A DNA stretch of 64,000 nucleotides, taken from the NCBI GenBank assembly GCA_023410535.1, contig JAEYPR010000027.1, positions 62,001 through 126,000 on the forward strand, written 5' to 3'. Below are positions 1-9,292 of the stretch, piece by piece. The stretch is from Bacillota bacterium. Lineage in GTDB: Bacteria; Bacillota; UBA4882; UBA8346. The stretch's first letter is position 1. The number at the start of each line of letters is the position of its first letter. The position numbers and the translations under genes were made by a program. The notes beneath the pieces are model-generated. The model was not told the DNA's origin. It made no database searches and saw only the letters and a list, made by a program, of their open reading frames with translations.

Positions 1-1
1 G

Positions 2-751
2 CTTGAAAATGAATGTAAAAAACGGGATTATAATTTAACCTATACGACGATCGGTCCTGAAGAGGTTTTAAGTGAGGTCCTTGAGGGCCGTTACATTTCA
101 GGTGTCTTTTTTGCCAGCAAAATCGATGACAAATTTTTTGAAGAGGCGCGCAGGTTAAAAATTGCCACCGTAGTCCTTGATAATGAGTGTGATTTTTTTC
201 CTTCCATTCGTCCGGCCCGTGAAAAAGGGACTTATGAGGCGATCAAATATTTGATTAGCCAAAATCACCGTCAAATCTGTTTTATCAGCGGGTTAAACGG
301 TTACATCACAGCCAAGGACTGTTTTGAAGGATATAAACGGGCCCTGGGGGATGCCAATATTGAATGGAAAGACCAGATTATCAAAGAAGGCGATTGGACG
401 TTTGACGGCGGGTACAAAGCGATGCAGGAGATTATCGCCGAACATCCCCAACTGCCCAGCGCTGTTTTTGCTTGCAATGACTTGACCGCGCTGGGGGCGA
501 TGGAAGCGATCAAAGCCGCCGGTTATGCGGTTCCGCGGGACATTAGCGTGATCGGTGTTGATGATATCGAGCAAAGCAAATATGGCTGCCCTAAGTTAAG
601 CACAGTACGGGTCAATGTGGCGGCCATGGCCAGCATCGCCTGTCAAAATCTGCTGTTGGCGATTGAAAGCCGGGAGATGCAAAACGTTCAAATGTTTCTG
701 CCCACGGAGTTGGTCATCAGAGAATCCACTGCGCCAAGAAACGCAAGATAA
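2..751 (+). CDS. LacI-family transcriptional regulator, C-terminal part (5' end outside window)
   Basis: The reading frame is open from base 2, so the gene enters from the left; only the effector-binding part is present and the DNA-binding helix-turn-helix lies outside. The visible part (about 249 residues) has the periplasmic-binding-protein-like fold typical of LacI/GalR C-termini: GRYISGVFFAS, then HRQICFISG, then PSAVFACNDLTALGAMEAI, and PRDISVIGVDDIE, which is the family's conserved SVIGFDD-type segment. Such proteins repress sugar-use genes and are released by a sugar or sugar phosphate. The ligand cannot be read from the sequence and the target operon must lie upstream or elsewhere. 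A hairpin terminator follows at 801-837. Confidence 0.9.
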   Translation, partial: LENECKKRDYNLTYTTIGPEEVLSEVLEGRYISGVFFASKIDDKFFEEARRLKIATVVLDNECDFFPSIRPAREKGTYEAIKYLISQNHRQICFISGLNGYITAKDCFEGYKRALGDANIEWKDQIIKEGDWTFDGGYKAMQEIIAEHPQLPSAVFACNDLTALGAMEAIKAAGYAVPRDISVIGVDDIEQSKYGCPKLSTVRVNVAAMASIACQNLLLAIESREMQNVQMFLPTELVIRESTAPRNAR

Positions 752-800
752 GCGATTGGATCCGGGAATATCCGTCGCAAATATGCCGAATGATATTTCA

Positions 801-837
801 AAATCGCTCTTCGACTATCGAAAGAGCGATTTTTTAT
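801..837 (+). terminator. Rho-independent terminator after the LacI-family gene
   Basis: AAATCGCTCTT (801-811) pairs with AAGAGCGATTT (822-832), followed by a T-rich run. It separates the regulator from the carboxypeptidase gene. Confidence 0.85.
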
Positions 838-890
838 TTATAAAACTTTCCATTCTCGGGAATGCTTATGGTCTGGAGGAGGGATCTGTT

Positions 891-2051
891 TTGAGCGTAA
901 AACGATGGGTAGTTTTCACGATGTTGGTCGTGTTTTTGGCGCAGGCGACGGTCACGGCCCAGCCGGATTTTAAGATCAATGCCCGGGCCGCAGTGTTGAT
1001 GGACCCAATCAGCGGCCGGGTGCTTTTTGGCCAGGATGAGCATAAACGGCTGCCGCCGGCCAGCGTGACCAAGATCATGACGATGTTGCTGATCCTGGAG
1101 GCTGTTCACACCGGGCGGGTCAAATGGGACGAACCAATCACCACCTCGCCGTTTGCCGCCTATATGGGCGGGTCGCAGGTTTATCTGAAAGAAGGGGAAG
1201 TTTTTCCGTTACGGGAGATGTTCAAAGCCATTGCCGTGGTTTCGGCCAACGATGCCAGCGCCGCGGTGGCAGAACATTTATACGGGTCAGTCCAGGATTT
1301 TGTCGACCAAATGAACCGGGAGGCGAAACGGCTTAACTTAAAAGACACTCATTTTGCCAACGAGACCGGTCTGCCGGATCCGGAACATTATAGCAGCGCC
1401 TATGATCTGGCAGTCATTTCCCGGGAATTGCTCACCAAATATCCCGAGGTGTTGGACTACACGTCCATTTGGATGGACAAGTTCCGCAACGGCGAGTTTA
1501 TCTTGAAAAACACCAATGATCTGCTTAAATCCTATCGGGGCGCCGATGGTTTGAAAACCGGCCATACCGATGAAGCGAAATTTTGCCTTTCCGGCACCGC
1601 CAAACGCGGCGATTTCCGGTTGATCTCCGTTATTCTGGGCGTCGAGACCAACCCGAAACGGGTTGCGGAAACCCAGCGTTTGCTGGACTATGGTTATCGC
1701 AATTATCAATTAAAGGTAATTAAAGATTCTAAACAGACTGCCGGACAAGTATATATAAGGGAAGCGCAAAAAAGGGAAGTGCCGGTGCAAGTCAAACAAG
1801 CTTGGGGAGTGGTGGTCGAGCGGGGACAGGATCAGTTGGTCCGGACGGAAGTGGTTCCCGATACCCAATTCAAATTCCCGATTGAGGTTGGCCGGAAGGT
1901 AGGGATCATCAAAGCGACGCTCGCCGGAAAAGAGATCGCCCGGGCGCCGGTTTTCGCCATGGAAAAAGTAAACCGGGCGAATGTATTCACCCGCGGCTGG
2001 CGTTGGTTCGTGGATTTCATCGGCAGCTTGTTCCGAAAGAAGGTGAAATAA
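891..2051 (+). CDS. Serine-type D-Ala-D-Ala carboxypeptidase (DacF/PBP5-like)
   Basis: Trims the terminal D-Ala from peptidoglycan stem peptides outside the cytoplasmic membrane. I chose the TTG start at 891 because GGAGGAGG lies just before it and because it gives a clean signal peptide (about residues 1-23). All three penicillin-binding motifs are present: SVTK with the catalytic Ser58, SAN at 118-120, and KTG at 222-224. After the peptidase S11 domain comes a PBP5_C-like beta domain (about 270-355) and a basic, aromatic C-terminal helix of the kind that anchors PBP5 enzymes to the membrane face. At 386 residues it is of normal length. In spore formers such enzymes act in vegetative or spore-cortex wall maturation; which one applies here is not visible. 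Confidence 0.93.
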   Translation: MSVKRWVVFTMLVVFLAQATVTAQPDFKINARAAVLMDPISGRVLFGQDEHKRLPPASVTKIMTMLLILEAVHTGRVKWDEPITTSPFAAYMGGSQVYLKEGEVFPLREMFKAIAVVSANDASAAVAEHLYGSVQDFVDQMNREAKRLNLKDTHFANETGLPDPEHYSSAYDLAVISRELLTKYPEVLDYTSIWMDKFRNGEFILKNTNDLLKSYRGADGLKTGHTDEAKFCLSGTAKRGDFRLISVILGVETNPKRVAETQRLLDYGYRNYQLKVIKDSKQTAGQVYIREAQKREVPVQVKQAWGVVVERGQDQLVRTEVVPDTQFKFPIEVGRKVGIIKATLAGKEIARAPVFAMEKVNRANVFTRGWRWFVDFIGSLFRKKVK

Positions 2052-2318
2052 AACCCGATCCGTGAGAGCGGCTTTGAGGAGGGCGTTGAGGTTGTCTTCG
2101 CTATTTCTGGCGACATCGCTAGCAGGATTATCCAATTGCGTGCAGAATTTAATCATTCCGACGTAATTATTTAGGAAATAACAAAATTGCACAATCATCG
2201 CGGATTTGGCTGAAAATAACGCAATTTTTTTGGATTGGTGGAATTTGCGAATCGGCAATATTCGTTTTTTGAAACGGTCGATTGGCGACGCTCCGATTTG
2301 ATGGAAGGAGGCCGCGGG

Positions 2319-3287
2319 ATGAAAGTTACCCGAGACCAAAAAAGGCTGTTGCTGATTGGTGGCATTTTGCTGTTACTGTCTGCGGAAACAGCGGGGGCAA
2401 CCAATTTGTTGCAGGTTGGCGCCAAGGGTGAGCAAGTGCGGGAGATGCAAAGCTATTTACATCAACTCAATTATTTAAAACCCAATCCCACCGGTTATTA
2501 CGGACGCATGACCGCTGAAGCGGTAAAATCATTTCAATTGGAGAACGGTCTGAAACCCGACGGTAAGGTTGGCCCGGCAACCGCCAATTTACTGCGGCAG
2601 GCGGTGGCGAGCCGGAATAAAACCGTAACGTATATTGTGAAAGCCGGCGACTCGTTGGAGACCGTCGCTGAAGAATACCGTACTTCGGTGGCGGCGATTA
2701 TTGCCCGGAACAATCTTCCCGGTAAACAGATAACCGAGGGGCAACGGTTGATCGTTCCGGTTGGCGAAAACCGCGCGACGGTTGAAAACTCCCGGAATCG
2801 CCAAGGAGTACAGTTAATTCCCTGGTCAATTGTTGCGCAACTCTGGAAAACCGGCACCGCCGCCCGGGTCATCGATGTGGAAACCGGAAAATCCTTTATG
2901 GCGCAACGGTATTATGGCTATTATCACGCCGATATCGAACCGTTGACCAAGCAAGACACCCGGACGTTATACGAAATTTACGGCAATCATTGGAGTTGGT
3001 CGCGGCGGGCTGTCATCGTTCAGGTGAAGAACCTTTACATTGCCGGATCGATCAACGGGATGCCGCATGGCGGCGAAGCGATCTTCAATAACGATTTTAA
3101 AGGCCAGATCTGCTGCCATTTTCTGGGTAGCAAAATTCATCAGGACGGCGAGGTGGATCCCGACCACATGGCAATGATCCAACGGGCCGCCAATAGTTCG
3201 CTGGCTAAATTTCTGCCGCCGGAAGAGACGCAACACAACAACGTGCCGGCCGTGGCAGTCCCCGGTACGCAACCGCGCGGTAATTGA
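2319..3287 (+). CDS. Exported PG-binding/LysM protein with conserved C-terminal domain
   Basis: A 322-residue cell-wall-associated protein. The ATG at 2319 follows GGAAGGAGG and gives a signal peptide (about 1-27). Residues 29-93 form a PG_binding_1 domain, residues 103-148 a LysM domain (YIVKAGDSLETVAEEY...). The C-terminal 165-290 part, with WSWSRR, SINGMPHGG and CCHFLGSKIH, is a conserved extension I recall from other Bacillota wall proteins; its enzymatic role is unknown to me, but the conserved His and Cys residues suggest it is more than a binding domain. Likely role: wall or cortex binding or remodelling. The gene stands alone and ends in a terminator. Confidence 0.85.
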   Translation: MKVTRDQKRLLLIGGILLLLSAETAGATNLLQVGAKGEQVREMQSYLHQLNYLKPNPTGYYGRMTAEAVKSFQLENGLKPDGKVGPATANLLRQAVASRNKTVTYIVKAGDSLETVAEEYRTSVAAIIARNNLPGKQITEGQRLIVPVGENRATVENSRNRQGVQLIPWSIVAQLWKTGTAARVIDVETGKSFMAQRYYGYYHADIEPLTKQDTRTLYEIYGNHWSWSRRAVIVQVKNLYIAGSINGMPHGGEAIFNNDFKGQICCHFLGSKIHQDGEVDPDHMAMIQRAANSSLAKFLPPEETQHNNVPAVAVPGTQPRGN

Positions 3288-3317
3288 AACGGAGCGGTTT
3301 TTTATCACAACGACCCT

Positions 3318-3349
3318 ACGCATTGGCAGGTTACGTCCAATGCGTTTTT
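3318..3349 (+). terminator. Rho-independent terminator
   Basis: ACGCATTGG (3318-3326) pairs with CCAATGCGT (3337-3345), followed by a T run. It ends the LysM gene; the convergent gene stops only 3 bases further on. Confidence 0.85.
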
Positions 3350-3351
3350 CT

Positions 3352-3756
3352 TTATCCATCTTCCATAATCCGGCTGCCGCTGTCGCTATCCATGGAAAAG
3401 GTTGTCCGCAAGATGGTCAGACCGTCCTCGATATCATCGAGAAATTTTAGACTGGACTCGGTCTGCGCCACGGTGGGACAGGCAAGTTCCAGGAGCGTCT
3501 CCAGGCAAATTTCGAACTTTTGGAGATTATCCCCGATAAAAATGGCGTGAGTCCGCTGGATGTAATGGATCGCGCGAACCAGGATGGCCGGGTCGCGGTC
3601 GGTGCCCTCAAGATATAAAATTTTCTCTTTGGCAATCTCATAAAACTGTTCGCAGAGATCTTCAATCCGGCTAATATCGACCGGCATCCGCGGTTGCATG
3701 GCAACTTGGGCGATTTCAAAGCAGGCGAACTGCAGTGCTTGCAAATTCATCTCCAC
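3352..3756 (-). CDS. Conserved-looking small alpha-helical protein of unknown function
   Basis: About 134 residues, predicted all helical, acidic, no membrane segment and no signal peptide. I recognise no family. The strong ribosome binding site AAGGAGG (3764-3770) lies only 1 base from an ATG at 3762, so the in-frame GTG at 3756 (7-base spacing) or the ATG at 3750 is a more likely start. Helical pattern and the paired-residue phrases such as RIEDLCEQFYEIAKEKILYL suggest a helix bundle, perhaps a small regulatory or structural protein. It is convergent with the LysM gene. Confidence 0.65.
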   Translation of the reverse strand: MEMNLQALQFACFEIAQVAMQPRMPVDISRIEDLCEQFYEIAKEKILYLEGTDRDPAILVRAIHYIQRTHAIFIGDNLQKFEICLETLLELACPTVAQTESSLKFLDDIEDGLTILRTTFSMDSDSGSRIMEDG

Positions 3757-4239
3757 GGGCATTCCTCCTTAGTAGGAGCTTTATGCGAGGATAATCGAAG
3801 GCAATATTTAACAATAAGGTTACATAAAATTGAATATTTGTTTAATATTCAATTTCTGCGATTCAAATCCTTCCGTACGGTAAAATATTCCATTAATTGT
3901 GGAAATCGTATTATATATTCAAACGAAATTCCTATCGATTGTTCCTTTCACGGCCGTAAGATTTGCGGATGAAAAAGGAAAATGCAATTAAATGGCGAAT
4001 TTTGTAAAAGAAACTAAATTTTCTGAAATAAGAGAATTACCGCCTCGCAAAAACGTTCCTTCGGACCGACAATGGATCTGTCCCCCGTTGGATCTGAGGT
4101 AGTCGTCTGTGCCGGAATCGGTTGTGTAATAGCCGATAAGTGTTGGCATCAGGCGCCGGGCGCCCGATGTCCGGCGCTAAGTGGACGATGTGGTGATGCA
4201 GCAAGCAAGATTCTCTTATAGGAAAGGAAGCCGATTGGA
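3757..4239. other. Divergent intergenic region with an AT-rich inverted repeat
   Basis: No gene is seen. The main structure is a perfect 12-bp inverted repeat, AAATTGAATATT (3827-3838) and AATATTCAATTT (3844-3855), with a 5-base loop and no T run, so it looks more like an operator than a terminator. It lies between the small minus-strand gene and the hybrid kinase gene and could serve either. A GC-rich palindromic patch lies near 4150-4180. Confidence 0.5.
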
Positions 4240-7158
4240 TTGGCGAAAAACAAAGTGAGACCGGAGGAAACGAGCGCAGTCCCGGTTGATGAGAACAGGT
4301 TAATTGAGCCATTGGAGCGCGGAACGGCTCAGGGCCAGTCAGGTTTGGGAGTTGTCAGCAAAGAATTATTGGAGAAGTTATTTCAGACGCTTGACGACGA
4401 ACGGAAGATCCTTGAAGCGATTATGGAAAATACCCGTACGCAGCTGGCGTACTTTGATAACCAGTTCAACTTCATCATGGTCAATTCGGCGTATGCCCAA
4501 AGTTCGGGGTATAACAAAGAAGAGTTGATCGGACGGAATCATTTTGATTTGTTTCCCCATCCGGAAAATGAACAGATTTTTCAGCGGGTGCGCCAGACTG
4601 GGCAAGCGGTCGAGTTTTACGCCAAACCGTTTTGTTACACCAATCAGCCATGGCGGGGCACGACCTACTGGGATTGGAGCCTCGTCCCGGTTAAAGATAA
4701 AAAAGGCATGATGCAAGGATTGGTTTTCTCCTTAACCGACGTGACGGAGCAGATTAAGTCCAAACAACGATTGGAAGAGGCGTTAACCAAGTTACGTAAC
4801 TTAAACGAACAGTTGATGGAAGCCCGTCGTAAGGCCGAGCAACGCGCTGCGGAGCTCGACGGCGTTTTTGAGGCGATGATCGATGCAGTGACCATCTTTG
4901 ACGCGCAAGGCCGGATGTCTCAGATCAACCCGGTAGCCACCTCCTTTTTGGGCTTGCGCGGCGTCAAATCCGGTCCCGAGGCGTTTGTCAACAACTTGCG
5001 CGCCTTGGACGGCCAGCTGTTGCCGGCGGGAACGGGTCCGTCGCACCGGGCGTTGCAAGGTGAGCGCATTCACGGCGAATATTACAAATATATCAACCAG
5101 GACGGTCAGGAGTTTACCATTTTGGCTTCGGCGGCGCCTTTGAAAATCCGGGGGATGATCAGCGGGGCGGTGGCGACTTGGCATGATGTGACCGAGCGGG
5201 AACATCTGCTGGGCCAGTTGGAGCACGAACGGGCGTTGTTGGCGTCGGTGCTGGAACAGATGCCTTCGGCGGTGATTATCTTAGAAGCTTCCACCGGCAA
5301 ATTACTGCTCGGCAACGAGCAGGTCAGCAAAATCTTACGCTATCCGACCGTTCCGGCATTCTCCGGCAAGTATTTTGAGATGACCGACCGCAAACATGAG
5401 GACGGGACGCCGTACGACCCGGAAGATTGGCCGTTGGCCCGGGCGTTGAACCGCGGGCAGATTGTGGACAAGGAAGAAATGGTCGTAATCCGGGGCGACA
5501 ATACCCAAGGCCTAATTGAGATCAGCGCCGCGCCGATTTATGACCGTGACGGGTCGATCGTCGCCGGAGTGGCTGTTTTCACCGACATCACCGAACGGCG
5601 CGAGGCTGAGGAGAAATTGCAGCTGGCCGGCCAACTGCAGCAGATTATCGAATTTATCCCCGACGCGATCTTCGTCTTGGACGAAGACCGCCGGGTGATC
5701 GCCTGGAACCGGGCGATGGAACGCTTCTCGGGAATTGGCAAAGCCGATGTGATCGGGAAAAAAGATTCCTATCACGGGGCGGAATTTTTCCAATCGCGCC
5801 GCCTATTGATTGATTATGTGTTGGATCAGGACTTGCGCCCGGAGAGTTATCGGACCGTCAGCCAGGATAACGACACCTTGATCGCCCGTTTTAACACGCC
5901 CAACGCCATTTGGGGCAAAGAGGCCTATCTTGAGGTCCGGGCGACGCCGCTTAAGAACGAGAAGGGTCAGGTGATCGGGGCGATCGAATCGATCCGGGAT
6001 ATTACCCGGCAACAGGAGATGGAAGAGGAATCGCTCAAAGCGCAAAAGATCGAGTCCCTCGGACTATTGGCGGGAGGCATCGCCCATGATTTCAATAACT
6101 TTTTAACGGCCATCCTGGCCAATGTCCAGTTGGCCCGTTTGAAACTGACCAAAGGGATGGATGTTGCCCGGGCTTTGCAGAACGTTGAGGAGACCATCGT
6201 CAAAGCCAGCGATCTGACCCGGCAGTTGTTGACCTTCTCCAAAGGCGGGGCGCCGCTCAAACGGACCACCGCCATGAATGAGCTGCTCCAGGATACGGTG
6301 GAGTTTGTGTTGCGCGGTTCCAAAGCCGCTTGTCAGTTTGCGATCGCCGACAACCTCTGGATGGTTAACGTTGACCCCGGCCAGATCAGTCAGGTCATCT
6401 CCAATCTGGCGATCAATGCGATTCAGGCGATGCCCGATGGCGGCATCCTGACCGTCCGGGCGGAAAATGCCGAAATCGGTCTGGAGCGGTATCTGCCGCT
6501 GGAGACCGGGCGTTATATCAAGATCGCCATGACCGATCAGGGAGTGGGAATTCCTCCCGAACACCTCTCGAAAATCTTCGACCCTTATTTCACCACCAAG
6601 CATGAGGGCAACGGCTTGGGTCTCGCCACTTCCTACTTTATTATCTCCAATCACGGCGGCCATATCGGCGTGGAGTCCCAATTGGGCGCCGGTACTACTT
6701 TTACCGTCTATCTGCCGGCGGCCCTTGGTCCGCTGGTCGAACAGGTTTCCGAGGAACCGCGGCTGTTTGGCGGCCGGGGCAAAATTCTGCTGATGGATGA
6801 CGATCTGGGGATCATTCAAGCCTCCAGCGAGATGCTGGAGGAGATCGGCTATGAGGTTGAGCATGCCTATGACGGCAAGTCGGCGCTCCAATGCTATCTT
6901 GAGGCGGTCCAGGCGGAGAACCCGTTTGATCTGGTCATCTTGGACCTGACCATCCCCGGCGGTATGGGCGGCAAAGAAACTATCGCCGGTCTGCGCGAGA
7001 TCAACCCGGACCTGCACGCCATTGTCTCCAGCGGTTATCCCGACGACCCGGTAATGCTCAATTATACCGAATATGGTTTCGCGGCCAAGCTGGTCAAGCC
7101 GTACACGATGGAGATCTTAAGCGAAGTGTTGCAACGGGTGTTGGGATTGTATAATTAA
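4240..7158 (+). CDS. Soluble multi-PAS hybrid histidine kinase with C-terminal receiver
   Basis: A 972-residue signalling protein without membrane segments or signal peptide. Four PAS-like domains (about 60-170, 205-320, 330-455 and 465-595) each end in the usual D-[IV]-T-[ER] linker. Then come a HisKA domain with phosphoacceptor His616 in GIAHDFNN, a HATPase domain (N-box Asn726, DQGVG at 766-770, GNGLGLA at 790-796) and a receiver domain with acidic pocket 853-855 and phosphoacceptor Asp902. The HDFNN type of H-box resembles NtrB/hybrid kinases that act through a receiver. No cognate regulator or output gene is adjacent, so its partner and signal are unknown. TTG start at 4240, preceded by a purine-rich AGGAAAGGAAG site. 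Confidence 0.93.
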   Translation: MAKNKVRPEETSAVPVDENRLIEPLERGTAQGQSGLGVVSKELLEKLFQTLDDERKILEAIMENTRTQLAYFDNQFNFIMVNSAYAQSSGYNKEELIGRNHFDLFPHPENEQIFQRVRQTGQAVEFYAKPFCYTNQPWRGTTYWDWSLVPVKDKKGMMQGLVFSLTDVTEQIKSKQRLEEALTKLRNLNEQLMEARRKAEQRAAELDGVFEAMIDAVTIFDAQGRMSQINPVATSFLGLRGVKSGPEAFVNNLRALDGQLLPAGTGPSHRALQGERIHGEYYKYINQDGQEFTILASAAPLKIRGMISGAVATWHDVTEREHLLGQLEHERALLASVLEQMPSAVIILEASTGKLLLGNEQVSKILRYPTVPAFSGKYFEMTDRKHEDGTPYDPEDWPLARALNRGQIVDKEEMVVIRGDNTQGLIEISAAPIYDRDGSIVAGVAVFTDITERREAEEKLQLAGQLQQIIEFIPDAIFVLDEDRRVIAWNRAMERFSGIGKADVIGKKDSYHGAEFFQSRRLLIDYVLDQDLRPESYRTVSQDNDTLIARFNTPNAIWGKEAYLEVRATPLKNEKGQVIGAIESIRDITRQQEMEEESLKAQKIESLGLLAGGIAHDFNNFLTAILANVQLARLKLTKGMDVARALQNVEETIVKASDLTRQLLTFSKGGAPLKRTTAMNELLQDTVEFVLRGSKAACQFAIADNLWMVNVDPGQISQVISNLAINAIQAMPDGGILTVRAENAEIGLERYLPLETGRYIKIAMTDQGVGIPPEHLSKIFDPYFTTKHEGNGLGLATSYFIISNHGGHIGVESQLGAGTTFTVYLPAALGPLVEQVSEEPRLFGGRGKILLMDDDLGIIQASSEMLEEIGYEVEHAYDGKSALQCYLEAVQAENPFDLVILDLTIPGGMGGKETIAGLREINPDLHAIVSSGYPDDPVMLNYTEYGFAAKLVKPYTMEILSEVLQRVLGLYN

Positions 7159-7253
7159 GCCCCCGGCGGCCTGGTGAACGCCGTGCCATTGACTACAGCA
7201 AAAAACGTCGGTTTTGTTGGTTTCAGCAAACGGATAAAATGCCACTTGAACTT

Positions 7254-7415
7254 CCCAAATAGGGAATTCCGGTACCAGAATTCCCTATTTGGGTTCCCGG
7301 ATCTTGCATTCCGGTCCTTGAATTCACTATTTAAGTTCCTAAATCGGTTATTCCGGTTCTTGGATCCATTTTCGCGGTGCCGGAATCCCGGATTCAGGAA
7401 CCGGAACGGGGCGGA
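7254..7415. repeat. Intergenic array A of the 21-bp-period repeat family
   Basis: This fills most of the 312-base gap between two convergent genes (7159-7470). Units of 20-22 bp start GGTTCC-like and end ATTCC/GC-like, for example at 7292, 7313, 7335, 7355 and 7376. The left end is a long near-perfect hairpin: CCCAAATAGGGAATTC (7254-7269) pairs with GAATTCCCTATTTGGG (7278-7293) around a GGTACC-containing loop. A 102-codon frame across this region is only a by-product of the 21-base period (a heptapeptide repeat rich in Phe) and has no convincing start. Related arrays lie at 23150, 35966 and 55144. Confidence 0.75.
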
Positions 7416-7430
7416 ACGATTGCGAGGAAG

Positions 7431-7464
7431 GGGAAAAAGAAACCCGGGAGCGTTTCCCGGGTTT
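7431..7464 (-). terminator. Rho-independent terminator of the MBL-fold gene
   Basis: On the minus strand a 10-bp stem AAACCCGGGA/TCCCGGGTTT (7440-7464) is followed by TCTTTTT. It lies directly after the stop codon at 7471. Confidence 0.85.
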
Positions 7465-7470
7465 GGTATT

Positions 7471-8187
7471 TTATTGCTTTAAGATTACGCCGGTGATAGC
7501 GGGGTCGAGGGCAGCGCTGAATTGTTTGGCGTCGTCCATGGTGCCGACGACATCCAGGAAGTGGATGGGGACCGCTACTTTCGGTTTGATCAGATTGGCG
7601 GCCTGGGCGGCTTCGGCGGCGGTCATGGTATATTTCCCGCCGACGGGTAAGAAGGCTACATCGGCCTTGATCTCCTTCATCTCGGGGATCAGGTCGGTGT
7701 CGCCGGCAAAGTAATAACTGACCTGGTTGATGGTGGCGAGATAGCCCACCCAGTTGTTGGCTTTGGGATGAAACGGTTTGTCGATATTATAAGCGGGAAC
7801 AGTTTTGCAAGGGATCCCTTCCACGGTGAAGCTTTGGTTCGGGGCGACCACTTGATACCGTTCGAAACCGGCGGCTTTGATCTTTTCGATGACGTCGGCC
7901 GGTCCGACAAACATCGTGTTGGCCTTGACAATTTTGCGAATATCCCCGATCGACAGATGGTCGCTGTGGGAATGGGTGACCAGGATCAGGTCCGCGTCAT
8001 GGGCTTCGCCGTCGATCCGGTAGGGGTCAAAATAAACGACTTTGCTGCTTGCAATCCGGATGGTCGATTGTTTGAAATGAGAGACTCCGGCCAAAAGTTT
8101 GGCGGTGGCGGGCGCTTCGGCGCCAAAGGCCAGTCCAAATGTTGACCCTAATAGACAAAGATTTGCCAATAAACGGATTATCCGCAT
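7471..8187 (-). CDS. Exported metallo-beta-lactamase-fold hydrolase (UPF0173/UlaG-like)
   Basis: A 238-residue protein with a signal peptide (about 1-22) and an MBL-fold domain. The metal-binding motif HSHSDH is at residues 72-77, and further conserved features include YFAGDTD and a C-terminal PIHF. Cytoplasmic relatives of this size are usually annotated as metal-dependent hydrolases of unknown substrate; the signal peptide makes this an extracytoplasmic version. AGGAGT lies about 10 bases before the ATG. It is a single gene, divergent from the NagD-like gene, and ends in its own terminator. Confidence 0.88.
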   Translation of the reverse strand: MRIIRLLANLCLLGSTFGLAFGAEAPATAKLLAGVSHFKQSTIRIASSKVVYFDPYRIDGEAHDADLILVTHSHSDHLSIGDIRKIVKANTMFVGPADVIEKIKAAGFERYQVVAPNQSFTVEGIPCKTVPAYNIDKPFHPKANNWVGYLATINQVSYYFAGDTDLIPEMKEIKADVAFLPVGGKYTMTAAEAAQAANLIKPKVAVPIHFLDVVGTMDDAKQFSAALDPAITGVILKQ

Positions 8188-8242
8188 GATTTATCCACTC
8201 CTTTTTGGTATTATTCTATCACAGGGGGTGGCGTAGTGAAAG

Positions 8243-8398
8243 GGCGTTGTGAAAAGCGGCCTATTCCTGCGTTATTCGACTGGGCGATGAACAGTTGCCG
8301 ATCGTTTTGCAAATAAAATGCGCATTTGCAAAGCCGACTGCTCTGCGCTCCGGTTCTCGCTCCTTCGCGCCTTGTACCGCACCACTTTTGACGACGCC
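8243..8398. repeat. MITE-like palindromic element, copy 1
   Basis: This lies in the 316-base gap 8188-8503 between divergent genes. Terminal inverted repeats GGCGTTGTGAAAAGCGG (8243-8259) and CCACTTTTGACGACGCC (8382-8398) match at 14 of 17 positions. The centre forms a second hairpin, TTTGCAAAT...ATTTGCAAA. The outer parts match a second copy at 54810-54929, while the centre sequence differs but stays palindromic. No transposase is encoded. The rest of the gap shows only the ribosome binding sites of the flanking genes. Confidence 0.7.
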
Positions 8399-8503
8399 AT
8401 AGAAAGTCCACCTTTTTGCAGGTAAATCCTTGAGAAAAAGCGAAATCTCCATATATGTAAATGTCAAATTATCGACTAATTAATAATAAAGGATGAGACA
8501 ACG

Positions 8504-9292
8504 ATGAAGGAACATTTCAACGCGGTTGATACGTTTTTGTTGGATCTGGACGGCACGGTTTATTTGGGCGATCAGTTGTTTCCCTGGTCGCTACGGTTTT
8601 TAGAGACTGTGAAACGGTTGGGGAAACGGTATATCTTTGTGACCAATAATTCATCGAAACACGCCGGGGATTATGCCCGGAAACTGCAACGGATGGGGAT
8701 CGCGGTCGGGCCGGAGCAGGTTTTTACTTCGGGTGAGGCGACCATTTATCATCTGCGGCAACGTCAGTATTCCTCAAAAGTCTATTTGCTGGGCACGCCG
8801 GCGCTGGAGGAGGAGTTCCGGGCGGCCGGGTTTGAATTGACCGCTGACGATTGCGGCGCCGTGGTGCTCGGTTTCGACCTGACCTTAACCTATGAGAGGC
8901 TCCGGACGGCTTGCGCCTTAATCCGTCAAGGGGTGCCGTTTATCGCGACGCATCCCGATTTTAACTGTCCGACCCCGGCAGGGCCGATTCCCGACTGCGG
9001 GGCGATGATTTCCCTGATCACCGCTTCGACCGGGATTGCGCCGACGGTGATCGGCAAACCGCAAGCGGCGATGGTCGAAGCCTTATGCGCCAAGTTTGGG
9101 GTCGCGCCCCATCAGGTGGCAATGATCGGCGACCGGCTCTATACCGATATTGCCATGGGTCAAGCGGCCGGGATCAAAACGGTGCTGGTGCTGAGCGGGG
9201 AGACCCAGGAGGCGGATCTGGCGGAGTCGGCGTTCCGGCCGGATCATATTGCGCAGGATTTGGGACAGGTTGCGGATTGGCTCGAGGAGTAA
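8504..9292 (+). CDS. HAD-superfamily phosphatase, NagD/4-nitrophenylphosphatase type
   Basis: A 262-residue cytoplasmic HAD hydrolase of subfamily IIA. Motif I is LDLDGT (nucleophile Asp14, general acid Asp16), motif II lies in FVTNNS, the motif III Lys is in VIGKPQ, and motif IV is MIGDRLYTDI. The cap insertion between motifs II and III is of the C2 type, as in NagD and p-nitrophenylphosphatases. These enzymes dephosphorylate small metabolites such as sugar phosphates or nucleotides; the substrate is not visible. ATG start with AAAGGATGAG upstream. A stand-alone gene. Confidence 0.92.
   Translation: MKEHFNAVDTFLLDLDGTVYLGDQLFPWSLRFLETVKRLGKRYIFVTNNSSKHAGDYARKLQRMGIAVGPEQVFTSGEATIYHLRQRQYSSKVYLLGTPALEEEFRAAGFELTADDCGAVVLGFDLTLTYERLRTACALIRQGVPFIATHPDFNCPTPAGPIPDCGAMISLITASTGIAPTVIGKPQAAMVEALCAKFGVAPHQVAMIGDRLYTDIAMGQAAGIKTVLVLSGETQEADLAESAFRPDHIAQDLGQVADWLEE

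Noticed and set aside
2049..2200. A minus-strand frame with protein-like phrases between the carboxypeptidase and LysM genes
   Set aside because: No supported start, it runs on into the carboxypeptidase gene, and I recognise no family; it could be a gene remnant but evidence is too thin.
7174..7482. A 102-codon plus-strand frame
   Set aside because: It runs through repeat array A and a terminator stem; its heptapeptide pattern simply reflects the 21-bp DNA period and there is no good ribosome site.
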